From CAZMNY01 sp964567745 (GTDB lineage Bacteria > Planctomycetota > Planctomycetia > Pirellulales > Pirellulaceae), in contig CAZMNY010000021.1 in NCBI GenBank assembly GCA_964567745.1, positions 62,001 to 126,000 of the forward strand: DNA of 64,000 nucleotides. Reading direction: 5' to 3'. The position numbers were made by a program, and so were the translations under genes. Shown here piece after piece: positions 17,583-26,689 of the stretch; position 1 is the stretch's first letter; every line of letters begins with the position of its first letter. The notes beneath the pieces were generated by a model. The model had not been told where the DNA came from, ran no database searches, and saw nothing but the letters and a program-made list of their open reading frames with translations.

Positions 17583-18830
17583 CTACTTCCCCTCGACGCG
17601 ATACAGAGCGTCGGCGGTGCGGATGAGCAAGGCACCGTTGATCGCGGCGTACGAGGCCAGTGTGCGTTCACCCAGGTCATTCTTTGCGAGAACATTGAAT
17701 TTACGTCCGACCTCGACGACGGTGGCTTTCCCTTTCTCATCCTGAAAGTAGATTCTCCCGGCGCCCATCAGCGGCGAGGACGAGAACGAACCGCCGAGCC
17801 GCTCTTTCCAAACGACATCGCCGGTCTTGGCGTCCAGACAACTCGCGATGCCCTTGTCGGAAACCATGTAGAGTTCGTCGCCGTCAAGCAGTAGCGACGC
17901 TGTATGAGGCACTGCCGATTTTACGATCCATTCGACGTGCGTGTCGGTCACGTCGCCGACGCCGTCTGGGCGGATGGCGATCAATTTGGGCGAGTTGTAA
18001 CCGGTGCAGATGTAGACCAAGCCGTTGTGAAAAACGGGCCGAGGAATAAGCGAGTAGCCATCGTAGCGCACCTTCCAGATCAAGTTGCCGGTGTTGGGGT
18101 CGAGGCTGTAGACCACGTTGCTTCCAGGCGAAATGATTTGGGTCGCTCCGTTGACTTCGATCGCCTGAGCCGTTGTGAACGAGAACTTGCGGCTGGCATC
18201 CGACTTGCGAGACGTCTTCCATACTTGGCTGCCGTCCTTCGTATCTAACGCCACGATGAAGGGGTCGGCCGCGCCGTCGCAGCTGAATATCAACTTGCCG
18301 TCGACCACGATAGGCGTCCCGCCGTTTCCGTGAACCGGCTTGTAACTGAGTTGCTTCCGCCATTTCACGTTCAGATCCATGTCGAGCGCCGCCGTGCCTT
18401 GGTGTCCGAAATGAACGTAGACGGTGTCGCCATTGAGCAACGGCGTTGGGCTGGCATGGCTATTCTTGGAGTGAATTTTCGGCGCCTTGCCGCCATCTTG
18501 TTTGAACAATTCAATGCTCTTCAGCACTTGGCCATTCTTGGCGTTGAGCATTGACACTCGCAGGCTGCGGTCTTTCGTTTGTTCGTCGATGACGACGGCG
18601 CTAGTCAAGTAAATTCGTTCGTTCGTGATCACCGGTGACGACCAGCCCGCGCCCGCCAATTCTGTTCGCCAAGCAATGTTGGTCTCCGCGTCCCACGTCA
18701 ACGGTAACTCGCCCGCATCGGAAATGCCCTGGCCTTCCGGACCGCGAAACTGACGCCAATTCTCTACAGCAGGCAACGCTGCGGTAAGAAACAAGACAAT
18801 CAAGATCGATAGGGCATTTGTTTGTCGCAC
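17583..18830 (-). CDS. Exported PQQ-like beta-propeller protein
   Basis: 415 aa, GTG start with GGAG 9 nt upstream. A signal peptide (LSILIVLFLTAALPA) is followed at once by ENWRQFRGPEGQG, the hallmark opening of the large planctomycete PQQ-repeat family. Propeller blades show the usual pattern of LDTKDGSQVWKT, LDPNTGNLIWKV and LDAKTGDVVWKE. These proteins resemble BamB and quinoprotein dehydrogenases in fold; whether PQQ is bound is not shown and many members lack enzyme activity. Expected in the periplasm or outer surface. It is convergent with the acyl-CoA synthetase and stands alone. Confidence 0.87.
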   Translation of the reverse strand: MRQTNALSILIVLFLTAALPAVENWRQFRGPEGQGISDAGELPLTWDAETNIAWRTELAGAGWSSPVITNERIYLTSAVVIDEQTKDRSLRVSMLNAKNGQVLKSIELFKQDGGKAPKIHSKNSHASPTPLLNGDTVYVHFGHQGTAALDMDLNVKWRKQLSYKPVHGNGGTPIVVDGKLIFSCDGAADPFIVALDTKDGSQVWKTSRKSDASRKFSFTTAQAIEVNGATQIISPGSNVVYSLDPNTGNLIWKVRYDGYSLIPRPVFHNGLVYICTGYNSPKLIAIRPDGVGDVTDTHVEWIVKSAVPHTASLLLDGDELYMVSDKGIASCLDAKTGDVVWKERLGGSFSSSPLMGAGRIYFQDEKGKATVVEVGRKFNVLAKNDLGERTLASYAAINGALLIRTADALYRVEGK

Positions 18831-19059
18831 AACAAGACTCCGAGGAATGAAGAGGCGCGGTTGGAATAGGTAGAGTTGCGGCGAACGTCTCTCAGTTTTG
18901 GGTTGGTCTGCGAGTTCGCAACTCAGGCAAGCGAGACAACGTCGTCAGACGCTTCAGTCTCATGAGGTGGGATCAGGAACCAGCATAACAGAATCCTTGA
19001 TGGGGCATCAAAATCGAACTCGATTCGATCGTCGTAGTCTTTTTCGCGTTGGCTCGGCA

Positions 19060-22000
19060 CTACTCTTTTGGCGGTGGCTTGAGCAAGCTTTTAGGTATGA
19101 ACCCGAGCGACGTCTCCATCCAGGATCCGCAGCTGCAACCGCCTCCGCCTTCGGGCGAGAGCAACAGACCGTCCGCCGGGATTGTGCTCAACCAACAATC
19201 GGGACGGAGTCGCGTCCAAGCTGTGGCTTCTCCCTGCCGACGATCCCACATCGTGACGTTTCGAGAGCGAAACAGGAGCGTTTCGGTGGTTGCGGCGTAT
19301 GTGCCACAGCCGCCCATCGGCATTTTCACCGATAGATTGAGGCCTGTTCGAAGCTCGAACGCCTGTGGCCGCACGTAGAGCGAGTTGCCGACGATCGCCG
19401 GTCTCGACATGTGCCCGCCGTGATTGTTGCTCGGCCACGGCGTTTGCTTTTTCCAGATTGGCTTGCCATCAGCCGAGTCCATAACTCGCACGTCGTATCT
19501 GTTTTTCGCCGATCCGACAACGACGAGGGAACCGGCGGCCTGACACGCGTAGAGAGCCACTTCGCCATCGAAGTCCTCGATCCGACGATCCCAGATCTTC
19601 TTGCCCGTTTGCAAGTCGAGACACACAAAGAACAGTTCTTGATTCAACTCCTGGCCAACCCGTCGCTCCTCGCTCTTTATGACCTTCGCGTTACGCGACT
19701 CCGCGAAGAAGACGTGGTCGGAGGTAAGGGTGATCGTCGAGTTCACGATGACGCCGTCGTGTTTCCAAGTGAGTCGACTTCCGTCAATGGAATAAGCGAA
19801 TAACGAATCGCTGCAGACTTTGAAGGTCGAGCTCCCGCCTCGCGCGTCGTACCAGCCCTGCTCGGCGTTACCCCAATACTCGGTATAGACCGTTTTGGGT
19901 TTGACCGCGCTGCCGATGACTTGCCCAGCGGCCTGGCCGACGAAGCCCCAGTCGTATTGACCGTCCGTCTCAGAGTCGTTGCCATTGGCGCGAATCGGCT
20001 TGGCGTCGGCCGAGCCAATGCCGGACAGGTTCGTCGCGTTGAGCGTTTCAACTAGATGCCCCGTCGCTCCATCGATGATCCATAGGTCGCCACCCAAAGC
20101 CACGTAGAGTCGGTTTGAATCTGCGCACCAATTGCTGCAATCTCGCGGCATATTGAATCGTCCGAGGTGCGGCATTTCAATCGACCAGAGGACTGAGCCG
20201 TTAAAGCTGTTTAGTGCAATAAGTCGCTCGAGGCCCTGCAAGTAGAGTCGGCCATTGACGGCGAGCGGCGAGGGTTTGCGGCCGCTCCGGTCGGGCTGGT
20301 ATCTGGCGCCGGGCCGGCCGATCCATTGGACGGCCAGTTGATCCGACCGCGTGACGCCCGAAAGCGATTCTCCGCCAAACGCCGAGTTGTCGGCTGCGCC
20401 GTAAAGGTGGGTCCAGCTGCCCGCGCCTTCAAGCTGCTCGCGCCGCCATGGCTCGCCGAGCGTTGTTTGCCCCTTGGCGACCGCGAAGTGTAGTCCTCCC
20501 GGGCGCACGGAGTCTCGGTGGCGAGCAAACTGGTTAGGATCACCGTCAAAGGAGATTGCGATATCGGCGAAAGCCGAAGTCATGGCTTTAGCGGAATCGG
20601 TGCTCGGCGCCTCACTGAGCATGACGGTTGTCCGTCCGTATTGCCCTAGGTCGATCAGCCTGTTGCGAAGCCGCTGTTGTTGCTCGGAATCGGAAACGAA
20701 TGCAATCCATCGCATATGGGGATGTCGAGCGACATCGATCACGAGCTCGTCGTGTGGGTTGTATAGCAAGCCGATCCCGCGAGTTGTCGGCGCTCGCTTG
20801 AGAATATCTCGGCCCAAAGCGTTGGACGGAGGCAGATCGTCATGATTGATGATTCGATCGCTGAAGTTGAAGAAATTGTCGCATTCGTAATGCCGCGTCA
20901 GCAGGGTTTCGTTGTCCCGCTGAAACTCGATCTGAAACAGACGAGATTGCTTCTTTCTCAGTCCGTCGATCGTCACCGAATGCTCTCGTCGTTTCGCGTC
21001 TCCTTCCACGATGCGTTCGCCGTTGACGAGCAGAATCGACTGGCAGGCGTCGCGAGTCCGCCATCGCACAACGGCCTGCGTCGGCGTTACAAATCGCAGG
21101 TACGGCCCAAAGTCGACTTGGGACTGAGGCGGGTTGAGTAGTTTTTTCGATTGAGCGTGCTTCTTGATTTCGGAAGCGGAAAGAGCCCGCTTGAAGATTC
21201 GCACTTCATGAATGGCGCCCTGCATCCGGTAGTATTCATTGTCGTCGTGATAGGCGCCGATCTCGAAAACCGCGTTTGGCGGATAGAGTATGTCGCCCTG
21301 CTGATCTTTTGAACTCGCCGCCAACTCGCCATCGACGTAGAGCTTCAATTCTCTGCCGTCGTAGACTCCGGCTACATGGTGCCACTGACCCATCTCTCGA
21401 TCTTTGGCCTCCGTGAGGTAGGTCAGTCGCGGCGTTTTTTTGTCGCTTGCCAGAGCAAAACAAAACCGCTTGTCGCGGAAGCCGAGCAACCAACCTCGCT
21501 CGTAAGAACCGTTGTCCTGAATCGCCCCGACCAATCCGCCCCATGTCGTCGGCTTGTCGACCCTCGCCCACGCCTCCACCGTGATCGACGTCTTGGGCAG
21601 CTTCGCGCGGCGATAGTCATCCTGGACGATTATCGTTCCGCTTCCATCGAGCTCGATCGCTTCATGCCCACTGGCGTTGCTGAAGTGGCTGGCGGTTCGA
21701 ATCCCGGCGGGCGAAGAGCCGGCCAGGTCTTTTGCGATTCGATTGTCCGCGTGCGGGCGTTGAAACACCCACCGTCCAACCAAGTCCGAATCCTCAATCG
21801 GTTGAATCGGCAAACGCGTCTTCAGGCGAGTGACCTCGCGTTCTGGCTTGGTCGTTGTTGCTGTCGCCTTTGACCTGACAACTGGATTCACTTGGGGAGG
21901 CCCGTCTGCGGCGAACGCGTGCACGATTCCATCGTCCGTGCTGGCGATCAATCGCTTGGCGGCGATGGCAAGGCCATAGACTCTCCCTCCGCAATCCAGA

Positions 22001-23172
22001 CGTCGCTGCTCCCGTCCTGTCGCCGCTTCGTAGACAACGATCGCATCGTTAAGTCCGACGTAGACCGAGTCACCGGCGACCAACAACGCAAACGCTTCGC
22101 CGCAGGCCGCTTTCCATTTCGGCTTGCGATTCACCCAATCGGAAACGATAAGCTCGTCGTCGGTGAGCATGAATGAGACATCGCCGGCGACGACGATGGC
22201 GTTGCCATGCTTGAACGTCGCGATCGCCTCTCGCGTTACCGGTCGACTCGATGTCAGCCAGCCCGTCTTGTTGCCCGGACCGTGAATGACTTGCGAGTCG
22301 GGGGTCAAGACGACAAAGCTACCGCCGCCGCCCTTGAGCGAACCTTGGCCCTTGCCGCTACTACGATCAAACAACAGCGGCGCGACTCGACCCTGCGGCG
22401 CGATCAACCGCTTCGGCGAGACAACCAGCGGACCTTCGAACGTGGCTTGTTTGATTTCTCGCTGATAGTGTTTTTCGGACTCTTGCTTTCCGTTTAACGC
22501 ATTGACGGCGACCAGGTAGGACGGTTCCCATGGCAACAGAGATGCTGCGTAATACGCGACGCCGTCATACACCGAGACGCCGCTGCGGATAGGCCAAGGC
22601 GAAATCAAGCGGCCGTTGTGGACAAGTTTCGTCGCGTCGGGCGCCGGCGAGCTCTTCCAAATCAACTCGCCTTTGTTCGCGCTGATGCAATAGGCCCATC
22701 CGTCATCGGCTCCAAAGTAGAGACGTCCATCGGAAAGAGTCGGCGCGATTCGAATTGGGGCGTCCGCCGTAAACTGCCAACGCTCCTGACCGCTTGTCGC
22801 ATCGAGGCATCGCACCGAGTCGTCCGCCGATGATGCGAACCAGACGTCGCCATCGGCAGCGATCGGGTGAAACGCCGGATCGTAATTCCGCATCGAGTGG
22901 AGTCCGCGGATTCCGGCATAGGCGTCCCACTTGGCCGGGCCATGCCAAGCGGGTTCAGGCGACAAGGCCGATTGCCACGTCCAGGCGATGACGAGTTGTT
23001 CGACGGGCAACGACGCTTGTGTCCACGCGTTTCGTTGGAGGTTTCCCTGGTGTGTCGGCCAGGTGTCTTGTCCCGCCAGTTCCTCGCCACTCAAGTCAGC
23101 CGAGAAAATCGGCGAAATGACGATGGCAAGCAGACAAAGCGGCGCGATGTAAATATTCAGGTTGCGTTTCAT
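19060..23172 (-). CDS. Giant exported PQQ-propeller protein with inserted LamG and Rossmann-like segments
   Basis: 1370 aa from the ATG giving MKRNLNIYIAPLCLL; the 115 residues readable upstream have no signal-like or domain character. Order: signal peptide (1-25); first PQQ propeller (about 30-450; CLDATSGQERWQF, CISANKGELIWKS); LamG domain (about 465-675; EAWARVDKPTTWGG, WHHVAGVYDGRELKLYVDG); a fibronectin/phosphatase-N-like strand region (VVRWRTRDACQSILLVNGE); a methyltransferase-like Rossmann segment (about 790-900; GIGLLYNPHDELVIDVARHP); and a second PQQ propeller (about 915-1365; GRLYLQGLERLIALNSFNG). The last 100 residues hold a CGTY...FRS...IPADGLL...CSC motif shared with the 50861-54586 protein. 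Function is unknown. Confidence 0.85.
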   Translation of the reverse strand: MKRNLNIYIAPLCLLAIVISPIFSADLSGEELAGQDTWPTHQGNLQRNAWTQASLPVEQLVIAWTWQSALSPEPAWHGPAKWDAYAGIRGLHSMRNYDPAFHPIAADGDVWFASSADDSVRCLDATSGQERWQFTADAPIRIAPTLSDGRLYFGADDGWAYCISANKGELIWKSSPAPDATKLVHNGRLISPWPIRSGVSVYDGVAYYAASLLPWEPSYLVAVNALNGKQESEKHYQREIKQATFEGPLVVSPKRLIAPQGRVAPLLFDRSSGKGQGSLKGGGGSFVVLTPDSQVIHGPGNKTGWLTSSRPVTREAIATFKHGNAIVVAGDVSFMLTDDELIVSDWVNRKPKWKAACGEAFALLVAGDSVYVGLNDAIVVYEAATGREQRRLDCGGRVYGLAIAAKRLIASTDDGIVHAFAADGPPQVNPVVRSKATATTTKPEREVTRLKTRLPIQPIEDSDLVGRWVFQRPHADNRIAKDLAGSSPAGIRTASHFSNASGHEAIELDGSGTIIVQDDYRRAKLPKTSITVEAWARVDKPTTWGGLVGAIQDNGSYERGWLLGFRDKRFCFALASDKKTPRLTYLTEAKDREMGQWHHVAGVYDGRELKLYVDGELAASSKDQQGDILYPPNAVFEIGAYHDDNEYYRMQGAIHEVRIFKRALSASEIKKHAQSKKLLNPPQSQVDFGPYLRFVTPTQAVVRWRTRDACQSILLVNGERIVEGDAKRREHSVTIDGLRKKQSRLFQIEFQRDNETLLTRHYECDNFFNFSDRIINHDDLPPSNALGRDILKRAPTTRGIGLLYNPHDELVIDVARHPHMRWIAFVSDSEQQQRLRNRLIDLGQYGRTTVMLSEAPSTDSAKAMTSAFADIAISFDGDPNQFARHRDSVRPGGLHFAVAKGQTTLGEPWRREQLEGAGSWTHLYGAADNSAFGGESLSGVTRSDQLAVQWIGRPGARYQPDRSGRKPSPLAVNGRLYLQGLERLIALNSFNGSVLWSIEMPHLGRFNMPRDCSNWCADSNRLYVALGGDLWIIDGATGHLVETLNATNLSGIGSADAKPIRANGNDSETDGQYDWGFVGQAAGQVIGSAVKPKTVYTEYWGNAEQGWYDARGGSSTFKVCSDSLFAYSIDGSRLTWKHDGVIVNSTITLTSDHVFFAESRNAKVIKSEERRVGQELNQELFFVCLDLQTGKKIWDRRIEDFDGEVALYACQAAGSLVVVGSAKNRYDVRVMDSADGKPIWKKQTPWPSNNHGGHMSRPAIVGNSLYVRPQAFELRTGLNLSVKMPMGGCGTYAATTETLLFRSRNVTMWDRRQGEATAWTRLRPDCWLSTIPADGLLLSPEGGGGCSCGSWMETSLGFIPKSLLKPPPKE

Positions 23173-23492
23173 CGGAAAGAATTCTGGTCGCAGGACCACC
23201 ACGTAGGAAGAGGCAAAACGGCTGTGCGAGCATCGTACTTGGTGGGGCAACGTCAGTCCAATCGCCCTGACACCCACGGTTTCGAGGCTTTCCGCACCAG
23301 TGCTAGGGTCATGGCCAAGCGCCCAATCGCTCCAGCCCGCAAACTCAGCCTGTCCGGACCAGCCCCTACAAAACGAATTCGAGTGGGATTGGCCGGTTGC
23401 TTCGGTCGATCCGATTATGGCGATTGTCCTGGATGCTCTGGGGCCGCGCGCTGTTGATTGAACGGATTGCTTGATTGGTCCAACGGATTCAG
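23173..23492. other. Divergent intergenic region
   Basis: 320 nt between two divergent start codons (the giant PQQ gene and the Pro/Thr-rich protein). It must hold both promoters. No clear -35/-10 pair, repeat or small gene was recognised. The minus-strand frame of the PQQ protein stays open through most of it without convincing coding character. Confidence 0.4.
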
Positions 23493-24947
23493 ATGTCAAA
23501 TCGGCTCTACATCGCACTATTTCTTAGCGCCCTAGCTTGCGGAACTGTAATTGTGCGCGACGTCTCGAATCCCATCGAGACGCTGCCAGGGCCATCGGTC
23601 TTTGCCAGCCTGGATTCGGGCGAAGAATCGACGCCCATGGCCGAGGACAACCCGTTTGTCTCCATTGAGGGTCCCGAGTCCGAACCAGCCGCGGCGCCGG
23701 AAACACCGGCCGCGAAAACGCCTGCCGCGGAAAACAGTGTCACGGAAACCCCGGCCACGGAAAACCGTATCACAAAGAACCCAGTCACAAAGAACCCAGT
23801 CACAAAGAACCCAGTCACGAATGGTACGGAGTCGAGCAGACGCGCCGCACCTGAAAATGAGGCGAGCGAAACTGTCCTAGGCCCTCAGAATCGCGGGGTG
23901 ATGTTGAGCCCCGCAAGGACTGACGACGCGGGCTCGACGGCCGCGACCTCCGGGCCCGTGATTTCCGCAGAGCCCTCTCCGAGTTTGACGTCGTTCGGCA
24001 GTCGTCAAATGGCGATACAGGAGCAGAATCGCATCGCGCAGCGTGAGGCGCAGCTCGCTCCCAACACGAGTCGATTTCCGTCGGTTCCTCAGCCATCTCA
24101 AAATCGATTCGGTCCTCCTCCTCCACGCCCCCATGTCCGTGAGTTCAGCACGCCGGCGCCAACATCGCCTGTGGACAACGGTGCTCGTATTGCTTTCGGC
24201 GGCGGCGCTGTGCAGGTTACCGCCCCGTGGGATTGGCGGATCTACGAAGTGTCTGAAGGACGGCAGGTGCGGTTGGTCGTATCGCCGGCGGAGATCAAGA
24301 GTCGCAATGAACTTGTCGACGGCCTTTGGATCGTTTGCCACGCAACTCGTTATGCCGATGCGCAGACGGACTTGCGTCAGTTACTTGCGAGTCGGCTTGA
24401 CGCGGCGACAACGGGAACGGTGGCGGCGAGTGCAATGCGTGAGTTTCGAGTTGGGCAGGCGGACGGCGTTCGCCAGGAGTTCGCGGTGCAGAACGCAACC
24501 GGATTTCATGCCTTGCTTCGAGCGAGCTGGGGGATTTGCGAAATCCACGCCCGCACCTCAAACCCGCAAGTCAGCAAGCTCTTGCTCGATCGAGTCTTGA
24601 GCACCGTCGAAATCCGCGACGTTCGCCTTGCCCATGAAGCTAACAACTCGCGGGTGGCGGCCTCCGCTCAACTGATCGGTTCCTGGAAATCGTATCGCAG
24701 CCGATTTCGATTGACCGCCGACGGCCGAATTGAAATCGAACCGGAAACAACAGCCGTTCGGGCGCTCGGAGAGACGCAGGGTGAGAGCAGTGTGCTTCGC
24801 GGCGACTATGAATCGCGAGACGACTTGCTGCTCATCCGTTGGGACGACGGGAGCTTTCTCAATTTTCGCTGGCGATTGGATGGCGACAGTCTGTTGTTGA
24901 CCGACCACGACGGACGAATCAGCGAACTCCGTTTGTTTCTCGAATAG
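23493..24947 (+). CDS. Exported or anchored protein with a Pro/Thr/Ala-rich linker and a C-terminal beta domain
   Basis: 484 aa starting at ATG 23493 (MSNRLYIALFLSALACG). The N-terminal hydrophobic segment with Cys17 could be a signal or lipoprotein signal. Residues 55-225 are low-complexity and rich in Pro, Thr, Ala, Glu and Asn, including three perfect TKNPV repeats. From about 235 the protein becomes structured (GGGAVQVTAPWDWRIYEV, RNELVDGLWIVCHATRYAD, LLRASWGICEIHART), with a second small domain at about 385-484 (GSWKSYRSRFRLTADGRIEI, LLIRWDDGSFLNFRWRLDGD) that resembles a lipocalin-type Trp/Arg strand pattern. No named family recognised. It is followed by the SDR gene after 32 nt. Confidence 0.7.
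   Translation: MSNRLYIALFLSALACGTVIVRDVSNPIETLPGPSVFASLDSGEESTPMAEDNPFVSIEGPESEPAAAPETPAAKTPAAENSVTETPATENRITKNPVTKNPVTKNPVTNGTESSRRAAPENEASETVLGPQNRGVMLSPARTDDAGSTAATSGPVISAEPSPSLTSFGSRQMAIQEQNRIAQREAQLAPNTSRFPSVPQPSQNRFGPPPPRPHVREFSTPAPTSPVDNGARIAFGGGAVQVTAPWDWRIYEVSEGRQVRLVVSPAEIKSRNELVDGLWIVCHATRYADAQTDLRQLLASRLDAATTGTVAASAMREFRVGQADGVRQEFAVQNATGFHALLRASWGICEIHARTSNPQVSKLLLDRVLSTVEIRDVRLAHEANNSRVAASAQLIGSWKSYRSRFRLTADGRIEIEPETTAVRALGETQGESSVLRGDYESRDDLLLIRWDDGSFLNFRWRLDGDSLLLTDHDGRISELRLFLE
23771..23815 (+). repeat. Three perfect 15-bp tandem repeats in coding sequence
   Basis: CACAAAGAACCCAGT occurs three times head to tail, encoding TKNPV units in the linker of the 23493-24947 protein. 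A partial fourth copy follows (CACGAATGG). Copy number is likely to vary between strains because the unit length keeps frame. Confidence 0.9.
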
Positions 24948-24979
24948 AGCGAATCGAAACGCATCAAGCGAGTTGCCTA

Positions 24980-25765
24980 ATGACCGATTCCGTGTCAGCT
25001 CCGTCCGCCATCGTCACTGGATCCTCGCGTGGCATCGGCCGAGCGATCGCGATCGAGCTGGCTCAATCTGGTTTCTCGATCGTCGTAAACTATCTGAGGA
25101 ACCGCGAACGGGGCGAGCAAGTCGTCGAGGCGATTGAGCGAGCTGGCGGCACCGCGATCGCGGTGTCGGCAGACGTCGGCGCAGCGGAGGGCCGCGCGGC
25201 GCTGGTCGACTCGGCCGTCCGACAATTCGGCCGCTTGGACATCTTGGTGAACAATGCAGGGATCACCTCGCCCGGGCGCAAGGACCTGCTTGAAGCGACC
25301 GAGGAGAGTTGGGACCAGGTTTTCGACACCAATTTGAAGGGACCGTTCTTTCTCGCACAACTTGCCGCCAATCGGATGAGAAACGATCTGGACGCGGGCG
25401 CGATCGAGAACGGACTGATCGTCAATATTTCGTCGATCTCGGCATACGCGACGTCAACGAATCGAGCCGACTATTGCATGGCGAAGTCGGCGATGCAGAT
25501 GATGACTTGGCTGTACGCTGAGCGCTTGGCGGAGGAGAAAATTCGCGTCTTCGAGGTCCGGCCGGGCGTGATTGCCAGCGATATGACCGCGCCGGTCAAA
25601 GCGAAATACGACACCTTGATCGCCGACGGACTCGCGCCCATTCGCCGCTGGGGACAACCGGAAGACGTCGCCCGCGTCGTGGCCGCGCTGACAACCGACG
25701 CTTTCGCCTTCACCACCGGTGAGACCATCAACGTCGATGGCGGCTTTCATATTCGCAGACTCTAG
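24980..25765 (+). CDS. Short-chain dehydrogenase/reductase
   Basis: 261 aa from ATG 24980 (MTDSVSAPSAIVTG). Classical SDR features are complete: cofactor motif TGSSRGIG at 13-20, NNAG near residue 92, catalytic S152 (NISSIS), Y165 and K169 (YCMAK), and the C-terminal TGETINVDGGFHI. The sequence is FabG-like and close to sugar or 3-ketoacyl reductases annotated in many planctomycetes. Arg in the first loop after the glycine motif and NYLRNRERGE suggest NADP(H) preference. Substrate is not identifiable. It starts 32 nt after the preceding gene and is probably co-transcribed with it. Confidence 0.9.
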   Translation: MTDSVSAPSAIVTGSSRGIGRAIAIELAQSGFSIVVNYLRNRERGEQVVEAIERAGGTAIAVSADVGAAEGRAALVDSAVRQFGRLDILVNNAGITSPGRKDLLEATEESWDQVFDTNLKGPFFLAQLAANRMRNDLDAGAIENGLIVNISSISAYATSTNRADYCMAKSAMQMMTWLYAERLAEEKIRVFEVRPGVIASDMTAPVKAKYDTLIADGLAPIRRWGQPEDVARVVAALTTDAFAFTTGETINVDGGFHIRRL

Positions 25766-25901
25766 AATGGGTCTCTTCACGGATTGTTACACGGCCGTTA
25801 CCCAATGCGACCGCCTGCAGCCTAGAATCGTAAAGGCCACCTTCGTGGGGCTTCCAGCGGCCGTGCTGATTCGGTTAGTGGTTTGAGGCGGGAAGCCCAG
25901 C

Positions 25902-25922
25902 CACGGCTATGCTGGAGCCGTG
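25902..25922. repeat. Perfect 7-bp hairpin in the intergenic region before the two-component genes
   Basis: CACGGCT-ATGCTGG-AGCCGTG, located between the SDR stop and the response regulator start. It could be a leader structure or a weak terminator; there is no following T-run. Confidence 0.45.
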
Positions 25923-25987
25923 AGCGGCGAGAAGGATTCCGTGTATTGGCGCAACGCGAAACAGTCGAGTGTTGATAGGCAGCGACC

Positions 25988-26689
25988 ATGCGAACGATTT
26001 TGACGATTGAAGACGACCCGGCGATTCGGCGAGGGATAGTCGATGCGCTGCGGTATGCTGGCTACCGGGTGTTGGAAGAGGGGCGAGGCGACAGCGGAAT
26101 GGCGGCGGCCGTGCGAAGCGATTTCGATTTGCTGTTGCTCGACTTAGTGTTGCCCGGTGCGAGCGGACTCGAGGTGCTTGCCGAAGTCCGGAAGGTGCGG
26201 CCGACTCTGCCCGTGATTATTCTCTCGGCCAAGGGCGAAGAGCAGAATCGAGTGGAAGGGCTCCGACAAGGCGCCGACGATTACGTCGTCAAGCCGTTTA
26301 GCGTCAACGAACTGCTCGCGAGAGTGGAAGCGGTCTTGCGTCGAACACCCGAGCGACCAAGCGATCTGAACGAAATCGTGATTCCGGGCGGCGTCGTTCA
26401 GTTGGCGCGTCGCGAAGTTCTCTTCGACGATGGACGGCGAATGGACCTCTCTGAGCGAGAGGTCGAATTGCTTCGATACCTGGCAAGCCATTGCGGCCGC
26501 GCGATCGACCGGGCTGAGTTGCTGGCCAACGTCTGGCGGATTGACCCCGAAGGACTTTCGACACGCACAATCGATATGCATGTCGCTCGACTGAGAGAAA
26601 AACTGCGCGACGACGGAGGCTCGCCAGACGTTCTTGTCACCGTCCGTGGCAAAGGCTACATGTTTCGCCAAGCGGAGGCGGCGCCATGA
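25988..26689 (+). CDS. OmpR/PhoB-type response regulator
   Basis: 233 aa. The receiver domain (1-120) has D9/D10 in TIEDDPAI, phospho-acceptor D52 (LLLDLVLP), the Ser switch in ILSAKGE and Lys in VVKPFS. The C-terminal winged helix (about 135-230) shows LSEREVELLRYLASH, the recognition helix STRTIDMHVARLREKL and the wing VTVRGKGYMF. It binds DNA when phosphorylated by its partner kinase. The stop overlaps the kinase start by 4 nt (ATGA), so the two are translationally coupled. Its targets are unknown; the type II secretion-like set begins 2.1 kb downstream. Confidence 0.94.
   Translation: MRTILTIEDDPAIRRGIVDALRYAGYRVLEEGRGDSGMAAAVRSDFDLLLLDLVLPGASGLEVLAEVRKVRPTLPVIILSAKGEEQNRVEGLRQGADDYVVKPFSVNELLARVEAVLRRTPERPSDLNEIVIPGGVVQLARREVLFDDGRRMDLSEREVELLRYLASHCGRAIDRAELLANVWRIDPEGLSTRTIDMHVARLREKLRDDGGSPDVLVTVRGKGYMFRQAEAAP

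Noticed and set aside
23173..23517. N-terminal extension of the giant PQQ protein
   Set aside because: A signal peptide begins at the ATG at 23172, so the upstream residues would block export and show no domain.
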